A stretch of DNA of 64,000 bases from Nemania diffusa (GCA_038501195.1 JBBPUQ010000003.1:5176501-5240500); one strand, 5' to 3'. Counted from the stretch's first letter, positions 1 to 12,417 are shown. Translations and numbers: made by a program. The notes: generated by a model from the sequence alone, not told the origin.

Positions 1-2294
1 ACAAATGGCTTGCATGATTTGAATGGCGCATTCCATAATGTAGGTCCAGTTCGGCTACCCGAGCTCAAACCAGCGCCGAAAAACCACAAACTGCATAGGG
101 TCCATCAGCACGACCACCCCGGCGCTCAAATTCTGCGTAATCCAAATATGTTCCTTGACCAGGACCATGGGCCATTGCCACCAGTTCCTGGAGATAACCC
201 ATTTCATTTTCCGGTACCTCTTCGGCACAGCATCCCTGCACCAGTCGCGTTCGCACAACCGGAACCGCCTCCGCCTCCGCCTCCACCTCCTCCACCCAAA
301 TATCCCATCGAGGACTTACAGCTCCCGCCGCGTGATGACTACGTGCGGCCACCTTTAAAGTTTATCTGCTATGATCCACCGGATGGTGCTGTAGACAGTG
401 GTGCACCGAGCGAGAAGATCCAGATGAAATCTGCGGGACCATTGTTAGAGACGTGGGACACGTTAAACGTGTACTGCGAGGTATTCAAACTTGACTCGTT
501 TACTTTTGATGATTTTATACAGGCTCTCGAAGTCGCCAACGCCGACACTCCGTGCCAGCTATTTACCGAGATCCATTGCGCAGTTCTGAAGCAGATTGTT
601 GGCTCAGAGGCCGACGACGGCAAGCTGCTGGTAAACTTGCCTGAGTTAGACGACGAGGAAGAGGACGAGGATGAAAGCACCTTGCCAACGCCGGAACCGG
701 AACCGGAACCAAAACCAATCGGAAGAGCTACCAGAAGCAGCCTCGCGAAACTAGAGATAGAGCGGCTTAGGGCCGAGGCCGAAGCAGCTGAGAAGGAGAA
801 GACACCCGAAACTACTGTAAAGCACCGCGCCTCTGAGTTGCTCGTAGACTTTGATTGGATTGACGAGCTGAAGAAGCGCAATTTCCAAGATGGGGGTTGG
901 GAGATGATCATGGTTGGGCTGTTACACCAACTGTCAAAAAATCCTCGGCAGACTGCGGTCTGTGAGGAGTTGCTCGCAGCGCTAGTGCCACCAGATGAAG
1001 AACCCAGCCCAGAGCTTATTCGCGATCAATACTCTAGCCTGGACGTCAATCTTCGGATATCTGCTCTTCAAATTATTTGCATGCTGACTATGGAGACCAA
1101 GGCCATCCGTGGCTATATGGATGACTGTGCTGAAGTCATGACTCGTTATCGAAAGGAGAAAATCGATTTACAGCGCGAGCGTAGGCAAACGTACGTCTAG
1201 CAGCTTCGCTATTTCCGTCGTCTGTGTGAGCTAACTGCATTTATAGAATGGAAGAACTTAAAGTTCTCAACGACCAGCGAAAAATTCTCCTGCCAGATAA
1301 CATGCCACCGTCACCGCCTACTAATAGTGCAGAAGTTTCCAAAGCCAATGGTGACACGAAACCCGCTAGAAGCTATGATTCACCTGATGACCCTAGCGAG
1401 GACGGAAATGATAGTGACGATGATGGCCGGGCCCGCCGCAGCCTTCGGCGAGGTGGAGATCGAGCAGTGGAACGCCAACGGAAACGTGAGGAGAAGGAGC
1501 GCAAGAAAGAGGCAGAATTGGCCGCCAAGGCTCCAAAACAGTCGAAGCAGTTCTTGAAGGTCTTGAGGGACATTCAGAAGAAGGAGGACCAAATTAAGGA
1601 GTGCGAAGATAAAATTGCCGTCATTGACAATGACTTGCGCGAGGCCGACTGCGGAAGAACTCGTATTTTGGGCAAGGATCGATTCTGGAATCGATACTAC
1701 TGGTTTGAACGAAATGGCATGCCATATGCTGGCTTGCCTAACAGCTCAACGGCCTATGCTGGCTATGCCAACGGCTGTATTTGGGTTCAGGGGCCCGACG
1801 ATATGGAGCGTGAGGGTTACATCGACCTCCCTAGTCAATATCAGGATGAGTATCAGGCCAAATTCAAGATGACGGTACCTCAAAGGAAGAAGATGGAAGA
1901 AGGACGTACGAGCGTGTATGACGCCCGGCAGTGGGGATATTATTCTGAGCCGAGTCAAGTGGATTCTTTGTTAAACTGGCTCGATCCCCGCGGCTTCAAC
2001 GAGCTCAAGCTACGTAAGGAGCTATTGCTTTATAAAGACAAGATCGTGATGAACATGGAAAATAGAGCTCAATATCTTAGCTCTCAAGACGAGACAAGCA
2101 ATGAGAAAGAAACGGGCAAGAAAGAGGAGGCTAAACGGATGAGCACCCGAACGAAGGTGCTGGCCGGTCCGGAACCAACTCACTTCCGCTGTTTCGATTG
2201 GACTAACACGATGGCGATCGACGAGCTTGGACATCTTCATAATCAGCCACCACCATCAAAATCACGGAAAGGTGGGAGGAAAAATCGCGCTTAG
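1..2294 (+). CDS. ITC1: Itc1-like subunit of the ISW2 chromatin remodeler (5'-partial)
   Basis: Exons <1..1190 and 1247..2294; the 56-nt intron has a GTACGT donor and TATAG acceptor and closes in frame (ACA Thr across the junction). The reading frame is open to the left edge, so the N-terminus, where the family carries its WAC domain, lies outside the window. A proline run and a KYPIEDLQLPP stretch precede a DDT domain (about 55 residues around LLETWDTLNVYCEVF, near residue 150). After an acidic linker come WHIM1-like sequence (LRISALQIICMLTMETKAI), a coiled, charged stretch, and the WHIM2/3 block with DRFWNRYYWFERNG and ARQWGYYSEPSQVDSLLNWL. In yeast Itc1 partners the Isw2 ATPase to slide nucleosomes and repress genes; the domain order supports the same role here. 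The tail is basic (SRKGGRKNRA). Next gene, PAP1, is convergent. Confidence 0.9.
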
Positions 2295-4721
2295 AGGGAC
2301 CGTATATATTGAGCGCCATCCTGTCGCACCTTCACGTTAGAATATCTTACCAATCTAGCGTCTCCGACAAAGAGCTGCTCGCATCTTAGAGCTCACCGCG
2401 AACTAGGAACGCCCGAAACGTCATTCCAACGCTAAGATAGACTTCTATCATGGTCTAGTCCTCTCCGGCGCATAATATCTAACCTCATTCTTAAGCACCG
2501 GGCTTATCAATGCTTCGCCTTCACATAAATACGAGTTTAAGATATCTCGGATTTACACGAAGCTCACAGCAAGCCTTGTTTATGTTTCCCACGGCCAGCC
2601 CAGCGTCAGCTTCCCAACCCACACCTAGTTAAAACAGCAGCCCGACCCCCTTTAATATCGACTCAAGCAGTTGAGTTTGATTCAGCCCTCATTGAGATTT
2701 TATGCCTCAAAAAACGTAAACCTTGCCCTAAGGAGGCCATGCACTTTCGGTTCCATTTTCGCAGAACAGGAGATTGACCTATTCAAATATAAAGGGCTCC
2801 TAATCTCACCGATAATGAGCATTGAAACCGTAGACGGATCTGGCGTTGCTATTCATGTTCGTCAACCTATTTTATTTGGCGTGTATGATTCTACAGGCGA
2901 AATTGGGGGAGACTCAAGGCGTTTTACCGGTCACAAATAGAGCGAAGCCATACTCAGACCGAGGTCATCGTGGCTCTCACCAATATCTTGTTTTACGAAT
3001 TATGCATTTTCTCACATTGGTCTCGTCCCCGCCGGTCCCTTCCTGCTGTGGATTGGAAGGAAGTCTGTCTGGCCTGCGTGTGGCAAAATTCGGGTCGGTT
3101 GGCGTACTGAGTAGACAGGGGAACTACCTAGGGGCCACGGTTGTGGTTGGATAAGGGGAACGAAAAAAAAAATCTAAAACAGGGGGGAAAGTTGTGCAAT
3201 CCTAGGCGCCGGTTGGCTACTCGGCTGCGGGGTTTATGATGCTTCGGAAATGTAATGAAAAAACTCCTCCTTTTTCCTTAATATTGCATCCATCCTACAG
3301 CATGGGAGGGGAAATGATGGCTACAACGACAAACCGTATATAAATTTGCTCTGGATGGCTTCATTCTTTGCTGTAAGCAAGAAGACCAGATACTTCTATA
3401 CTTCTAAACATAGAGAAACGAGAGGCGATGGGCTTTCTGAGAAAGATAGGACACAAATTATACGTGTTCCTTCTCAAACCAATATTTTGCACGTGCGGAT
3501 ATACTTGCTAGCTAACTTGTCTTTGTGTATCATCTCAAATGTAGGGATGCAGTGAGTATCTCTTTCTAGGGATCTCTTGACAGTATGTATGTTCACGGGA
3601 CCCACGAACCAGACATATCTAGTTTGTTTGTTTCCGTATTTTGTCTTGACTGGCTGGAAAATTAGGTTACCAGCACTACGATCGTAACAGGAATTCCCAA
3701 ATCACCATCACCAACAAACTCTCAATGCATAGCCTACTAAAAAAAACCTGTCTGTTAGGTGAAATTACCCAGGGGCATATAGCCCCCTGAAGTGAGTTTT
3801 ATTGGTTTTTTGTTATCTAGAAGTGCCTCTAGATACATCTCGATCTGTCCCAGGCAAGACCCATCGCATGACACCCTAAAATCTCGAGTCAATTTGCACA
3901 TAAACCACTCTACCGTCTACTGTAAAATGTACAACAAGTGTATATGTTGCAGGGGTCAGGCAGGGTAAGACAAACCAGCAATGTGTTTGCCTCTGTTTCC
4001 TCACCAGTCCTGCGAATATTATACCGGCCATCGCCTACTTGCCAATTAGGGTCCCAGAGAGCCCTGTGCGTGGACCAACCCAGCGGTTAGTCATTATAGA
4101 CCATATGAACTCTATGTAATGTTCATGTTCGGTGTATTTTTTTTAAAAAAGTTTTTGGTTTTCGGAGCACGGATGTGCTTGGTTGGTGTTCGCTTCCGCT
4201 GTTGCTTATTGTGGATGTAGGATCGGGGCCCGTAACTACTGCGATTGATAGAGCAACGAAGAGCGAGTATCAATAGGATATCCATCCTCGGAAGATACTG
4301 TGAAGTTAGTTTCATCACAGCCGAAAGAATTAATTATATATGACTCAGTCATATCGCCCAAAGCATCATGCCAGCTACACACGAGATTCACATGCTGTCT
4401 CAACCAGCAGCAGCAGCTGATGACTGTTGCCGTTTAGGTGGCGGTGAATGGCCCTATATGGCATATTAGCAAGTTTCTCGCTGGGCACGGGGACTATCCT
4501 CGATTATCTGGTAGGGGTTGATAGATCAGATATCACATCGTCATTGCCCTACATACTTCAGTTGGTGCATTCCTCTTTCGCTGCACTACCGGTGCCGTGC
4601 CGTTGGCGGCCGGTCTCTTAACCGGCCGGGTGGGCTTGGCTTCGCCCGGTTCAAAAACGTCGTCGGGGAGATTGAGACTAAGGGTGCTAAGTAGATTGTC
4701 GTTTATCACGGGTTATTTCAC
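2295..4721. other. Intergenic region between convergent ITC1 and PAP1
   Basis: About 2.4 kb with only short open frames that have no recognisable protein content or splice-linked continuation. It must hold the 3' UTRs of both neighbours. It contains an A-rich run near 3166 followed by a G run, and a GC-rich hairpin near 4607 described separately. Nothing else is supported. Confidence 0.6.
4607..4628. other. Perfect 8-bp GC-rich inverted repeat downstream of PAP1
   Basis: CGGCCGGT and ACCGGCCG flank the 6-nt loop CTCTTA. A second weaker pairing (CCGGG with CCCGG, 14-nt loop) overlaps its right arm. It lies about 95 nt beyond the PAP1 stop codon, so it is probably in that 3' UTR. A role in mRNA structure or 3'-end formation is only inference. 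Confidence 0.4.
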
Positions 4722-6577
4722 TCACTTCTTCACATGCTGAACGGTTAAAAAGTTTAGCTTGGCCGAATACTTGTCCCATTCGCTGCACATCTGCTTGAAC
4801 GCATTGACTTGGTAAGATAGATCGAGGGATTTGGCGCCTGGCAGTCATGATAAAGTTTAGGTTAGGAATTCTGATCACGGGTGAAGGCCAACAAGGGGTT
4901 CGGTCGGGTCAAGGAGGGTATAGCACGTACCTTCAGCAAGTTCCAGGCCAATATAGTGGGTCGAGGTATACATTCGTCCTGGTTTCGTGGTATCTTCGAC
5001 CTTGACCTTGGCATCTTGGCTGTCAGCATCGCCATCGAGACGGGTTTCTTCTTTCACCACAGCGGCATCAGTACTGTCTTCTTCTTCGTCTTTGACTACG
5101 TAGAGTAGGCTGCCGTTCTGGACCTCTGCCGTCTCTTCATCCGTCTTGCTAAGGTGCTGTCGCTCAAAACCCTTGTTAAATGGACGAGCTAGAGCAACCG
5201 AGGAATGGCGTTCTAGTTCGCCAACTAGAATGCGGACCTTGGATTCAACAAATCCAGACCAAATCTTGTGGGCCTCCTTTGTTGTGCTTGTCGCAATGAC
5301 GGCGAGATAATATTTGTGATCTTGGGTGAAAAAACTGTGTTTCACAAACAGGTCTTTCCATGGACGCTCCGAGCCTAATATCTTATCGGTGAGTGCAACG
5401 CCACGTTCCAGTTCACGTTGTATTATCGTCTTGGTAGATTTGGTAATGTTGAAAGTAGCACACATCTGAGGGTAGGCGGGCGTGATGACAGGCATCAGGT
5501 GGAAGCTGTCGCTCTTGTAAATCTAGAGAGGGAGGGCGGGGAGCGTGTCAACAGGGCCAATCAATCTAACACGGGAGGGGCGAGAGATTGGCAGTATGGC
5601 AGAGGTGGACTAACCTTGGGATTCCAGACACGCACATTCAGAGGACCGTCTTCCATGTGCTTGAGCTGTACAGGTATGGGCCACGGCCAGCCCTTCATGA
5701 CTAGGAAGAACTTGGCAACAATGGTGGCACTCGTAGCTTTCGGGTAGAGCTGACACACACGGGCGACCATCATGGCCCACACAACTCCGCCGGGAAAGCC
5801 GATGATATTGGCATAGATGGCACGCCGCTGGGCCCATAGCTTGATGGCCCGCAGTGCCGTGCGAAAGGTGCTCTGTTCAGGGACAAGGTTGAGTATTTCT
5901 CGAGTAACACGGGTTCCGTTGAGAGACCTCAGCTCCCGATCGTCGAGGCCACGCAAATATTCGTTACTAGTCAGCTGCAGCTGGTTGCGTGGCGGGAACT
6001 GGGTCAAAGTAGCTATCCTAGAGAAGATTAAGTCGATGCTGATACCCCAGTATTCAAACTTGATGATGGGCACAAAGGCATCCTCGACGGCGGTCAAGCC
6101 GGTGATAGAGCCGGGCGGGGCCATCTCGGTAAGCAGATCGGGGAAGTACTTGAAGTAGTCGTCGCGAGAGACGTAGCGGGGGGCGGTGACAAGGGTGTCG
6201 ATGTCCGAGCCCGGGCCGTAGACGCCTAGACAGTAGCTGCCGTAGGTGAAGACTTCGCCACGAGCATCGCGGATGAGGACGTCGTTGTGCGGCTCTTTGG
6301 CACGGGCAACCTTGCGCACAAACTCGTCGGCAATGCGCTGCAGATCGTTAAGCACCTTTTCTCTACGCAACAGGGAGTGGTATCAGTACTAGCCGGGACA
6401 GCTCGGGGACAGACAAGCAAGCAGCACGCACCTTTTCTTGGTCTCCGAGGCCGTCTCAAACGTGTTCTGGCGTCTCAGCTCCTCGAGGAGCAGGGTGGTG
6501 GAGTGGGATTCGGTGGGAGTTGGGAGGGCGGAGGATATGGGCTTCGTGATGCCCCAGGTCTTTTCTGTGTTATCCAT
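4722..6577 (-). CDS. PAP1: Poly(A) polymerase
   Basis: Four exons: 6577..6432, 6362..5615, 5522..4931, 4837..4722; 1602 nt, 533 aa, all joins in frame. The enzyme adds poly(A) tails to pre-mRNA as part of the cleavage and polyadenylation factor in the nucleus. The start gives MDNTEKTWGITKPISSALP, close to the usual fungal N-terminus. The nucleotidyltransferase core follows: FTYGSYCLGVYGPGSDIDTL carries the GS signature and the DxD catalytic pair, with a third acidic residue expected in ISIDLIF. The central domain (ALRAIKLWAQRR, GFPGGVVWAMMVARVCQLYP) and the RNA-binding domain (IYKSDSFHLMPVITPAYPQM, then HYIGLELAEGAKSLDLSYQV) are clear. The protein stops soon after this domain, so it lacks the long basic tail of metazoan enzymes and is a little shorter than the 568 aa of yeast Pap1. 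An acidic insert (DEEEDSTDAA) interrupts the C-terminal half. Confidence 0.96.
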
Positions 6578-6822
6578 CGGGAGGCTGTGATGTGCGGCAG
6601 TGGGCGGTGGGCGGTGGTATGCGTGGTTAGTGGTTCACTGGGGGATGGGCGGAAGGGGTAAGATTTGGGGGGGAGGTTGTTGGGTAGTACGTAATCGCGG
6701 AAGTGAGTAGTAGGCGAGTGATTGAGTGATCGAAGGGCCGAGGACAACGATGGTGAGCGAGAGTTGGGAGTACATGCGTGCGTGCGTTCGTTCGTGGGCG
6801 TGTTCGTGGGTGTGTTCGTGTG

Positions 6823-6870
6823 TGGTGCTGGTGCTGGTGCTGGTGCTGGTGCGAGTGCGAGTGCGAGTGC
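6823..6870. repeat. GGTGCT / GAGTGC hexanucleotide tandem repeats
   Basis: About five GGTGCT units run directly into about three GAGTGC units, preceded by GTTCGTGGGTGT-like copies. It sits about 250 nt upstream of the PAP1 start codon. The open frames through it are repeat artefacts. Confidence 0.8.
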
Positions 6871-7303
6871 GCATGTACATGCGGTGCGAGAGGAAGCGCG
6901 TATAGTTGATCGATAGTAAAGATACACAAAATCACTACAACGCAAGTGACAATGCCATGTCATTCATTCATTCACTCGTTCACTCATCCACCCATCCGTA
7001 TCGTATACTGCGAGGGCGGCCTCTGTTGCTGCTGGATACTTGCCTGCTGTCTGCCGTGCGGACCGAGGACACCTGATGGTGAAGTGGCTCGTCGCGGGAG
7101 TAGTGTCGAGAAATCACCCCTCGAGTTCCACTACAAGGCCAGAGACTGGCACACAACCCGACACGATATCGATGTGGTGGATGTGAGATGCAGGAGTGTT
7201 GTTGCTGTTGTTGTAGCTGTGGCTGGTCTGGGAAGTTACTGCAAGTAGAAGAAGAGAAACTACACTGGCACCATTTACCGCAACCAAATAAAAATAGAAT
7301 GCC

Positions 7304-7480
7304 TACCTATGTAGGAGGATGTAGGTAGGTACAGTGCCCACCCAGATCAGGTAGGTCAGGTACCTATGTACTATCCTTATAGATATATACCTTAGGTACA
7401 TAACCTAGGTACCTACGTAGGTACATTACCTGACACAGGTCGCTACTAGGTACCTAAAGTACCTGCTACAGAACCAACAT
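7304..7480. repeat. Cluster of TAGGTAC / ACCTAGGTACC words
   Basis: Dense, partly palindromic copies of CTACCTATGTAGG, GGTAGGTAC and CCTAGGTACCTACGTAGG over about 180 nt. The same words recur in almost every intergenic region of the window but not in the exons. Confidence 0.7.
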
Positions 7481-7894
7481 TACCAGGTACAAGATCCAAG
7501 TGTCCATGATATTACAGCATTCCTTCCCATTGTTCTAGAAGATCAAACCAACATACATAAGTGAGGCAACTACGCTTACAACTGGGCCACCAGCAAATGT
7601 CGCCACAATCCATGGTCAGGACCATCAGTATATATGGTTTCATATGCATATAGTCTACTACGCCGCGACATCACCATCCGTCGGAACATCTTACATCTTG
7701 AATAGCCGCCATGACAGAGGCATACACGAGGACGATGCAGATCGTCTTGGCCATATATACTCCACTCGCGATTTGAGGATCCGGAATAGCTCGCGGGGTT
7801 TAGAGACGCATGTCACAAATCGAGAAACCTAGAGAGAGATATTCTATTTTTTCAGCCATCGCTAAGTAGAATACGGTGGAAAGAAACCGGCAGA

Positions 7895-8045
7895 GCCAGC
7901 AAGAACCCGACCATTCTCATCTCTTGTCCCCCCATACGTGCTGGTAGGGAGTCGAACCCTTTAGCAACAAGGCGTCCCAAGTGGCATCGCTGGTCACCAC
8001 GCTGGTTGTAGGATACATGCACAAGGCGGCGGGATGGTCTCATCC
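7895..8045 (-). other. tRNA-like / Pol III-promoter-like relic
   Basis: On the minus strand AAGGGTTCGACTCCCTA forms four of five T-arm pairs around a near-perfect B box (GGTTCGACTCC). No matching acceptor 5' strand and no convincing D or anticodon arm can be found upstream, so this is not a functional tRNA. A decayed tRNA gene or tRNA-derived SINE is the simplest reading. Confidence 0.3.
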
Positions 8046-8580
8046 TTCATATCACCAGTCAATGTTGCCACAGGTGAGAAGATGATAAGCCATTTAATGA
8101 ATAGGTCTACGAGCAGGTTGAGGAGCACGTCAAAGTGTATCGTGGGCCGTCAGAAGACTCAGCATACTGAAGAAGACGGGTGAAGATGAATAAACCAGGT
8201 TGGGGCTGAAGAAGAGGTTTAAGAATATGAGACGAGGGCCCCTATCTATAGGCCAACAGCACAGAACGAGGTCGTTTTAGTAGAGCTAGAAAAAGAACAA
8301 GTTCCTTTCCAGGCAAAACTAGTAAGCTATATTTGTCAAGTGGTAGAGGCAAGATCGAGCCAGCTGCCATTGTTGGCGGCATAGGTATCTAGCATATCTA
8401 GATTATCCAGCACTAGAAGTTTACCATAGTTTAAAACCCTATGAACTACATTTTATACCCAGTGGGACTTTTTTCTTCCAGCTAATACCTTTCTTGGCTC
8501 CTAGAACAGAACTTGTGCATTCAAGCATGCTTTAGTTCCAACCTTAACAAGGCATATATTATAAACAAAAGAAACACTTA

Positions 8581-8923
8581 TGTTGGGACCGAAACCAATT
8601 AGAGAGAAGAAGCCGGAAATAGTGAAAGCCAAAACCTGCTCCCAAAATAGCATTAGCCACAACCTAGCCGCCATAAAATCTCCCCTTTCAAATGTACACA
8701 ATATCATTAGCTCTCTCCCCAATACTCTTCGTAACTTGGAACAGTATTCGATTCTATGTGCCTCTGGGGCAGTTTCTTGTGATTATTCCCGACCTTCTAC
8801 TACTAGAGGAAGGCTTCGTTTTAGACACATGAACACCAATCACCGCCGTCTTACCAGGGGCTGTGAGTCTCGACCTCAACTCTCTAAGCTCTTTCAAACC
8901 TTTCCTTTCGACAACTCCTAACA
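8581..8923. mobile_element. Possible solo LTR (copia-like ends)
   Basis: A 343-nt block begins TGTTGGG and ends CCTAACA, the short inverted ends expected of an LTR. The body is pyrimidine-rich toward its 3' end, as in many fungal copia LTRs. The flanks (ACTTA left, GCATG right) do not form a target-site duplication, so either it is decayed or the call is wrong. It differs in sequence from the copia LTR at 31055. Confidence 0.3.
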
Positions 8924-9042
8924 GCATGTTGCTGCATCAAACCCTGAGTTTCGAGAAAAGGTTCCAAGCTATTATTATTGAAGCCGTAGTATAAAGTAAT
9001 CAATGCGGATTAACATGTCCGCTGATCTGATATAATAGGCCC

Positions 9043-11217
9043 TCAACACTGCATCCACTCGTCAATCAAATCTACAGCTTTCGTTGGCCATCCGTGCCTA
9101 GATATCCAAAACGCCAAGCCAACCATGCCTAGGCCGCTGAATAATTCCAGGGCCATCCAGCCCCTCGCTTTCAGGTCCGCCGTCACTTGGAGCAGTCCTA
9201 GCGGGTCCTGGTGCTGCTGGGTTTCTGACGCGCCGTGTCGTCCGCTTCCTGGTCTTTTGCGTCCCCTGCCACTCGCTTCCCTCGGCTTACTCGCCGCCAC
9301 TAGGGCGCCGTCTTGCACGCACACATGAAGCTTCTCCGTGAGCCAGACCACCCGCTCGCCCCGGGAGAGGGCCTCGTATCGCAGTCTCTCGCTTGCCAAG
9401 CTCCGCTGTAGCTCGGTAGCCCAATCTGCTACCTGCACTTGCCCTATGCTATTGTCTTGCTGGGGACCCCGATATCTGGCAAGCGCCAGAGAAAGCTGAT
9501 TCGGAGCTCCTATATAGTCCGATCCGGGAAGAGCAAGCGGTCTGTATAAGTCACGGGGTCGGTGTGGCGATAGCTCTCGCCACTGCAGGTATTTCTTAGC
9601 CGCTGAATGCCGGAGCCAGGAAGCGCCGTCAACACTGAATATTCTATCTACGAGGAAAGCAAGATCTGTCGGTATCAACGGTTGCACATAATCGGGACTC
9701 ATGAGTAGGCTAGCATCCATAATGTCGTGATCAGACACCGTCGCACTAGACGCAGCGTAAGGAATCGATGGTGTGGATTGGCGTCTCTCCTGAGCCGTCG
9801 TAGGTGTGAAAGTAAATGGCCGAATTCTAGCACTTTCAAGCTGTCTAGCGATGTCTCGTTTACACGCCATGATTTGATCCCCGGAGAGCAATTCAGCCCG
9901 GGCTAGAATGGGAATTACATTCGTCAGAGGTATGAGACGGCGAATATATTCCAAATCGGCCGGCTTCAAGCCTTCGCTATAGTTAGAAACCTGAGTCTCC
10001 TAATACTGATGCAAGAACTTACGGTGCGAGATAAGGTAGAGGACAGCGTCTACCTGGCAGCCCCCGTCGCCCCCAAGCATGTTCATTAGTTCCGAGTCAC
10101 TTAGATCATCCGACGACACTTTGCTTAGGTGGGATTCAACATAGTCGACGCAAGACATGATCGTCTCCATCACCTATATGGGTTAGCACTCATCGTAAAA
10201 GCACGAAACAAACAACATACCGACGATTCGCGGCCATATCCCGGGGTATCTACAAAACAGATGTTGCGTTCCAGAACACTGTCTCCTCGTCTCTTCCGCT
10301 TGTGGGGTATGGAGGGCGTGTCTAGCTCTTGCCACCACTCGGGGTAAGGTTTTGTACTAGCGTGAACTTCAGAAATAGCACTCGTGGATAGCAATCCTTT
10401 CCTTGAGGACGCGGACATGATATCGGGCTGTGAGAAGGCCATGCCGGATCCATTCGGAAGGGAAATTGGGTCAACATGTACAATATGGTCACAGCTTTGT
10501 ACGATGGCTCTTAGTAGAGATGTCTTGCCAACGCCTGTACAAGATGGTTAGTCAGAAGGGCGACAGCGATAGCAACAGAAGGAACATACCGGAATTGCCA
10601 GCAAGGAGGATCTTCAACCGCCCAAGATTCTTGCCGGTTTCAGTGAAGGGGCGGCGACTTGGCATGTTGATACTAGGCATGACGAGTTGCGGAGCGCTCC
10701 CGCTATCGAACATATTCAGCGAAGCGGCGGGCTCGTCGGTAGACTCTTGGTCGTAGCTAACAGCGTGATCGGATAGTGAGCTAGTAAGCGAATTCCTGCG
10801 CGATGAGGAACTACTGCCAATCGAGCCGACACAAGAGGGGCCGAGCATGATGGGCGTGATGGGACGTGAAGTAGATGATGGCTGGGCCTGCGATAGCAGC
10901 GAAACAGGACTCTGAGAGAAGAGAGAAGCCCTCGAGGACGGGGAGCCGGGGGGAGCGTCGTCTCCCGGGCGATCTCTCTCGTCTCTCTGGGACGGCTCGG
11001 CGCCCTTTTTCGGGTCCCGGAAGTGGGTTGGGGACGGTAGCGGCAACGCTGATTGCGCCCGGTGAGAATCAAGCGATGCCTCGTCAGTAATAAAGAAGGA
11101 CATATGGTTACTGGAGACTGAGGAGGAGGTGGTTAGATGTGCATCCTGGTCAGGGATTCCGGCAGTACGTTGTCGCTGACGGCTGGTCCAGATGTCGTCA
11201 CCGTGGATAGGTCGCAT
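9043..11217 (-). CDS. Divergent septin-type GTPase with C-terminal membrane segment
   Basis: Four exons: 11217..10590, 10534..10221, 10173..10023, 9971..9043; 673 aa, introns of 47-55 nt, all in frame. A roughly 200-residue Ser/Pro-rich disordered N-terminus precedes a septin/TRAFAC G domain. The P-loop GNSGVGKTSLL at about residue 206 is created by the first splice. A DTPGYG switch motif sits at about 305, then YLISHRLKPADLEYIRRL, which mirrors the septin SLKPLDIE region, and NVIPILARAE at about 381-390. That last motif replaces the septin KAD base-recognition triplet with RAE, so nucleotide specificity may be altered. Residues about 638-658 (ALELFSGLGMVGLAFWISRHG) look like a single membrane helix, absent from core septins. 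It is probably a membrane-tethered septin relative rather than a filament subunit. Function is unknown. Confidence 0.82.
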
Positions 11218-12417
11218 GGCGAGGTAGGCAAAGAAGGAAGGGTTAATGTATAATATAATACGGGTGTCTATCCCATCCAGTGGGTTCAGATTTATGTGCG
11301 AACTAGATAATGAAGGCTACCTTGAGTAGCTGGTGTATACGTAAACGCAAAAGCGACAGGAATAAAACTTGATGAGACGAGAGAGTGTGAGACGGGCGGA
11401 GACATTCAACAATATGCTTTAGTTTGGTATGGTGAACTTATTATTATAGTTTGGTCGAATCAGGCCGGCCAGCTCAAGGGTTGTGACAGAACCAGAGGCA
11501 TGAGATCATCTGCGCTGAGTGGACGCGGTATACGCCATCAAGTGACGGGTTGATGGGACGTGAATGTACATATGCTCGTATGATATATGATCTCTTGGAG
11601 GCCGATGCCTATATTACAACACGTAGAGGTTAGATAACAGTAGGTAAGGTAGGCAAGGTCGGTAGGTGGGACATGGGACGTGAGAGAGGTGAGAAGCCCG
11701 TCAGGGCAGCGTGGGGGAAGAGAAGGTTAAAGACCCCGCATCACCAGATACATTTGTATTAGGGATGTACCTACCTACATTGTAGTCGACTACCAGTATC
11801 TGTAAGGGGTAAGTTATATTAAGTATGTACATACATATGTATGTACCTAATGTAGTTCTGGTAACTCTTCCTACCTGCGCGCTCATACGCTAGTACTAAA
11901 TAGGCATATATCCTATAGGTATCGTTCCAGTAGCTCCGTTCCGTCAGTGACTCCAGAATGCCCCACTACGCGAACCCACCTCCCTTAGGTAGCTGCGCGC
12001 TACATTGCCTCATTACTTGAATATCTTCATACCACTTACCTAGGTACCTTACTTAGCCTTGGGGATTGCCCCTCTCACTTCTATAAGTTGTTGACCTTGA
12101 CCACGACCATTTCTAATCCTAGAGATTCCTACCCCATACTCTCCTCCCGCTGTCAAGGACGTCCCCAGTCTGGTTTCCTGCCGCATTTATAACATAATCT
12201 TTACTACTGACTCGCTGTGCTCTTGTTGTAGTTTTTGTCGGGCACCTGGCGTGTCGTTCAATACCAACCCAACGTTCGATCAGACTCGTCCTCCCCTCAA
12301 CCACTCTATTTCAACTCGTTGCGAAGAGCGAGTGAGTTTGCTGCCACTTGTAGCAAAAACATACGCACATACGCCCCAGGTATCTACCGGCTAGCACATC
12401 GTCTCGCCATAGTCATA
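11218..12417. other. Divergent promoter region (septin-like gene / PHO85)
   Basis: 1.2 kb between two divergently transcribed genes. It contains TAGGTAC-type words at about 11640-11670 and 11765-11870 (including alternating GTACATACATATGTATGTAC) and ACCTAGGTACC near 12040. The last 200 nt before PHO85 are pyrimidine-rich, as expected of a 5' leader. No gene is seen. Confidence 0.6.

Larger units (their letters stand above)
6578..8580. other. Upstream region of PAP1, low-complexity and repeat-bearing
   Basis: About 2 kb without a supported gene. Just upstream of PAP1 it is rich in short tandem repeats, giving long but meaningless open frames on both strands (runs of Gly-Ala, Thr-Arg or His-Thr). 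Further left to right it contains a TAGGTACC-type cluster, a tRNA-like relic and AT-richer DNA leading into the LTR-like block at 8581. Confidence 0.55.

Noticed and set aside
369..911. 180-aa open frame on the minus strand (Ser-rich)
   Set aside because: It is antisense to the ITC1 DDT region; the Ser and Gly-Ser runs mirror acidic and Pro-Glu codons of the real gene.
6627..6963. Overlapping minus-strand frames rich in Thr, His, Pro and Arg upstream of PAP1
   Set aside because: They are products of the GGTGCT/GAGTGC and GTTCGTGG tandem repeats in three frames; there is no domain or conserved start.
8580..8921. 113-aa plus-strand frame
   Set aside because: It coincides almost exactly with the LTR-like block and has no recognisable protein family.
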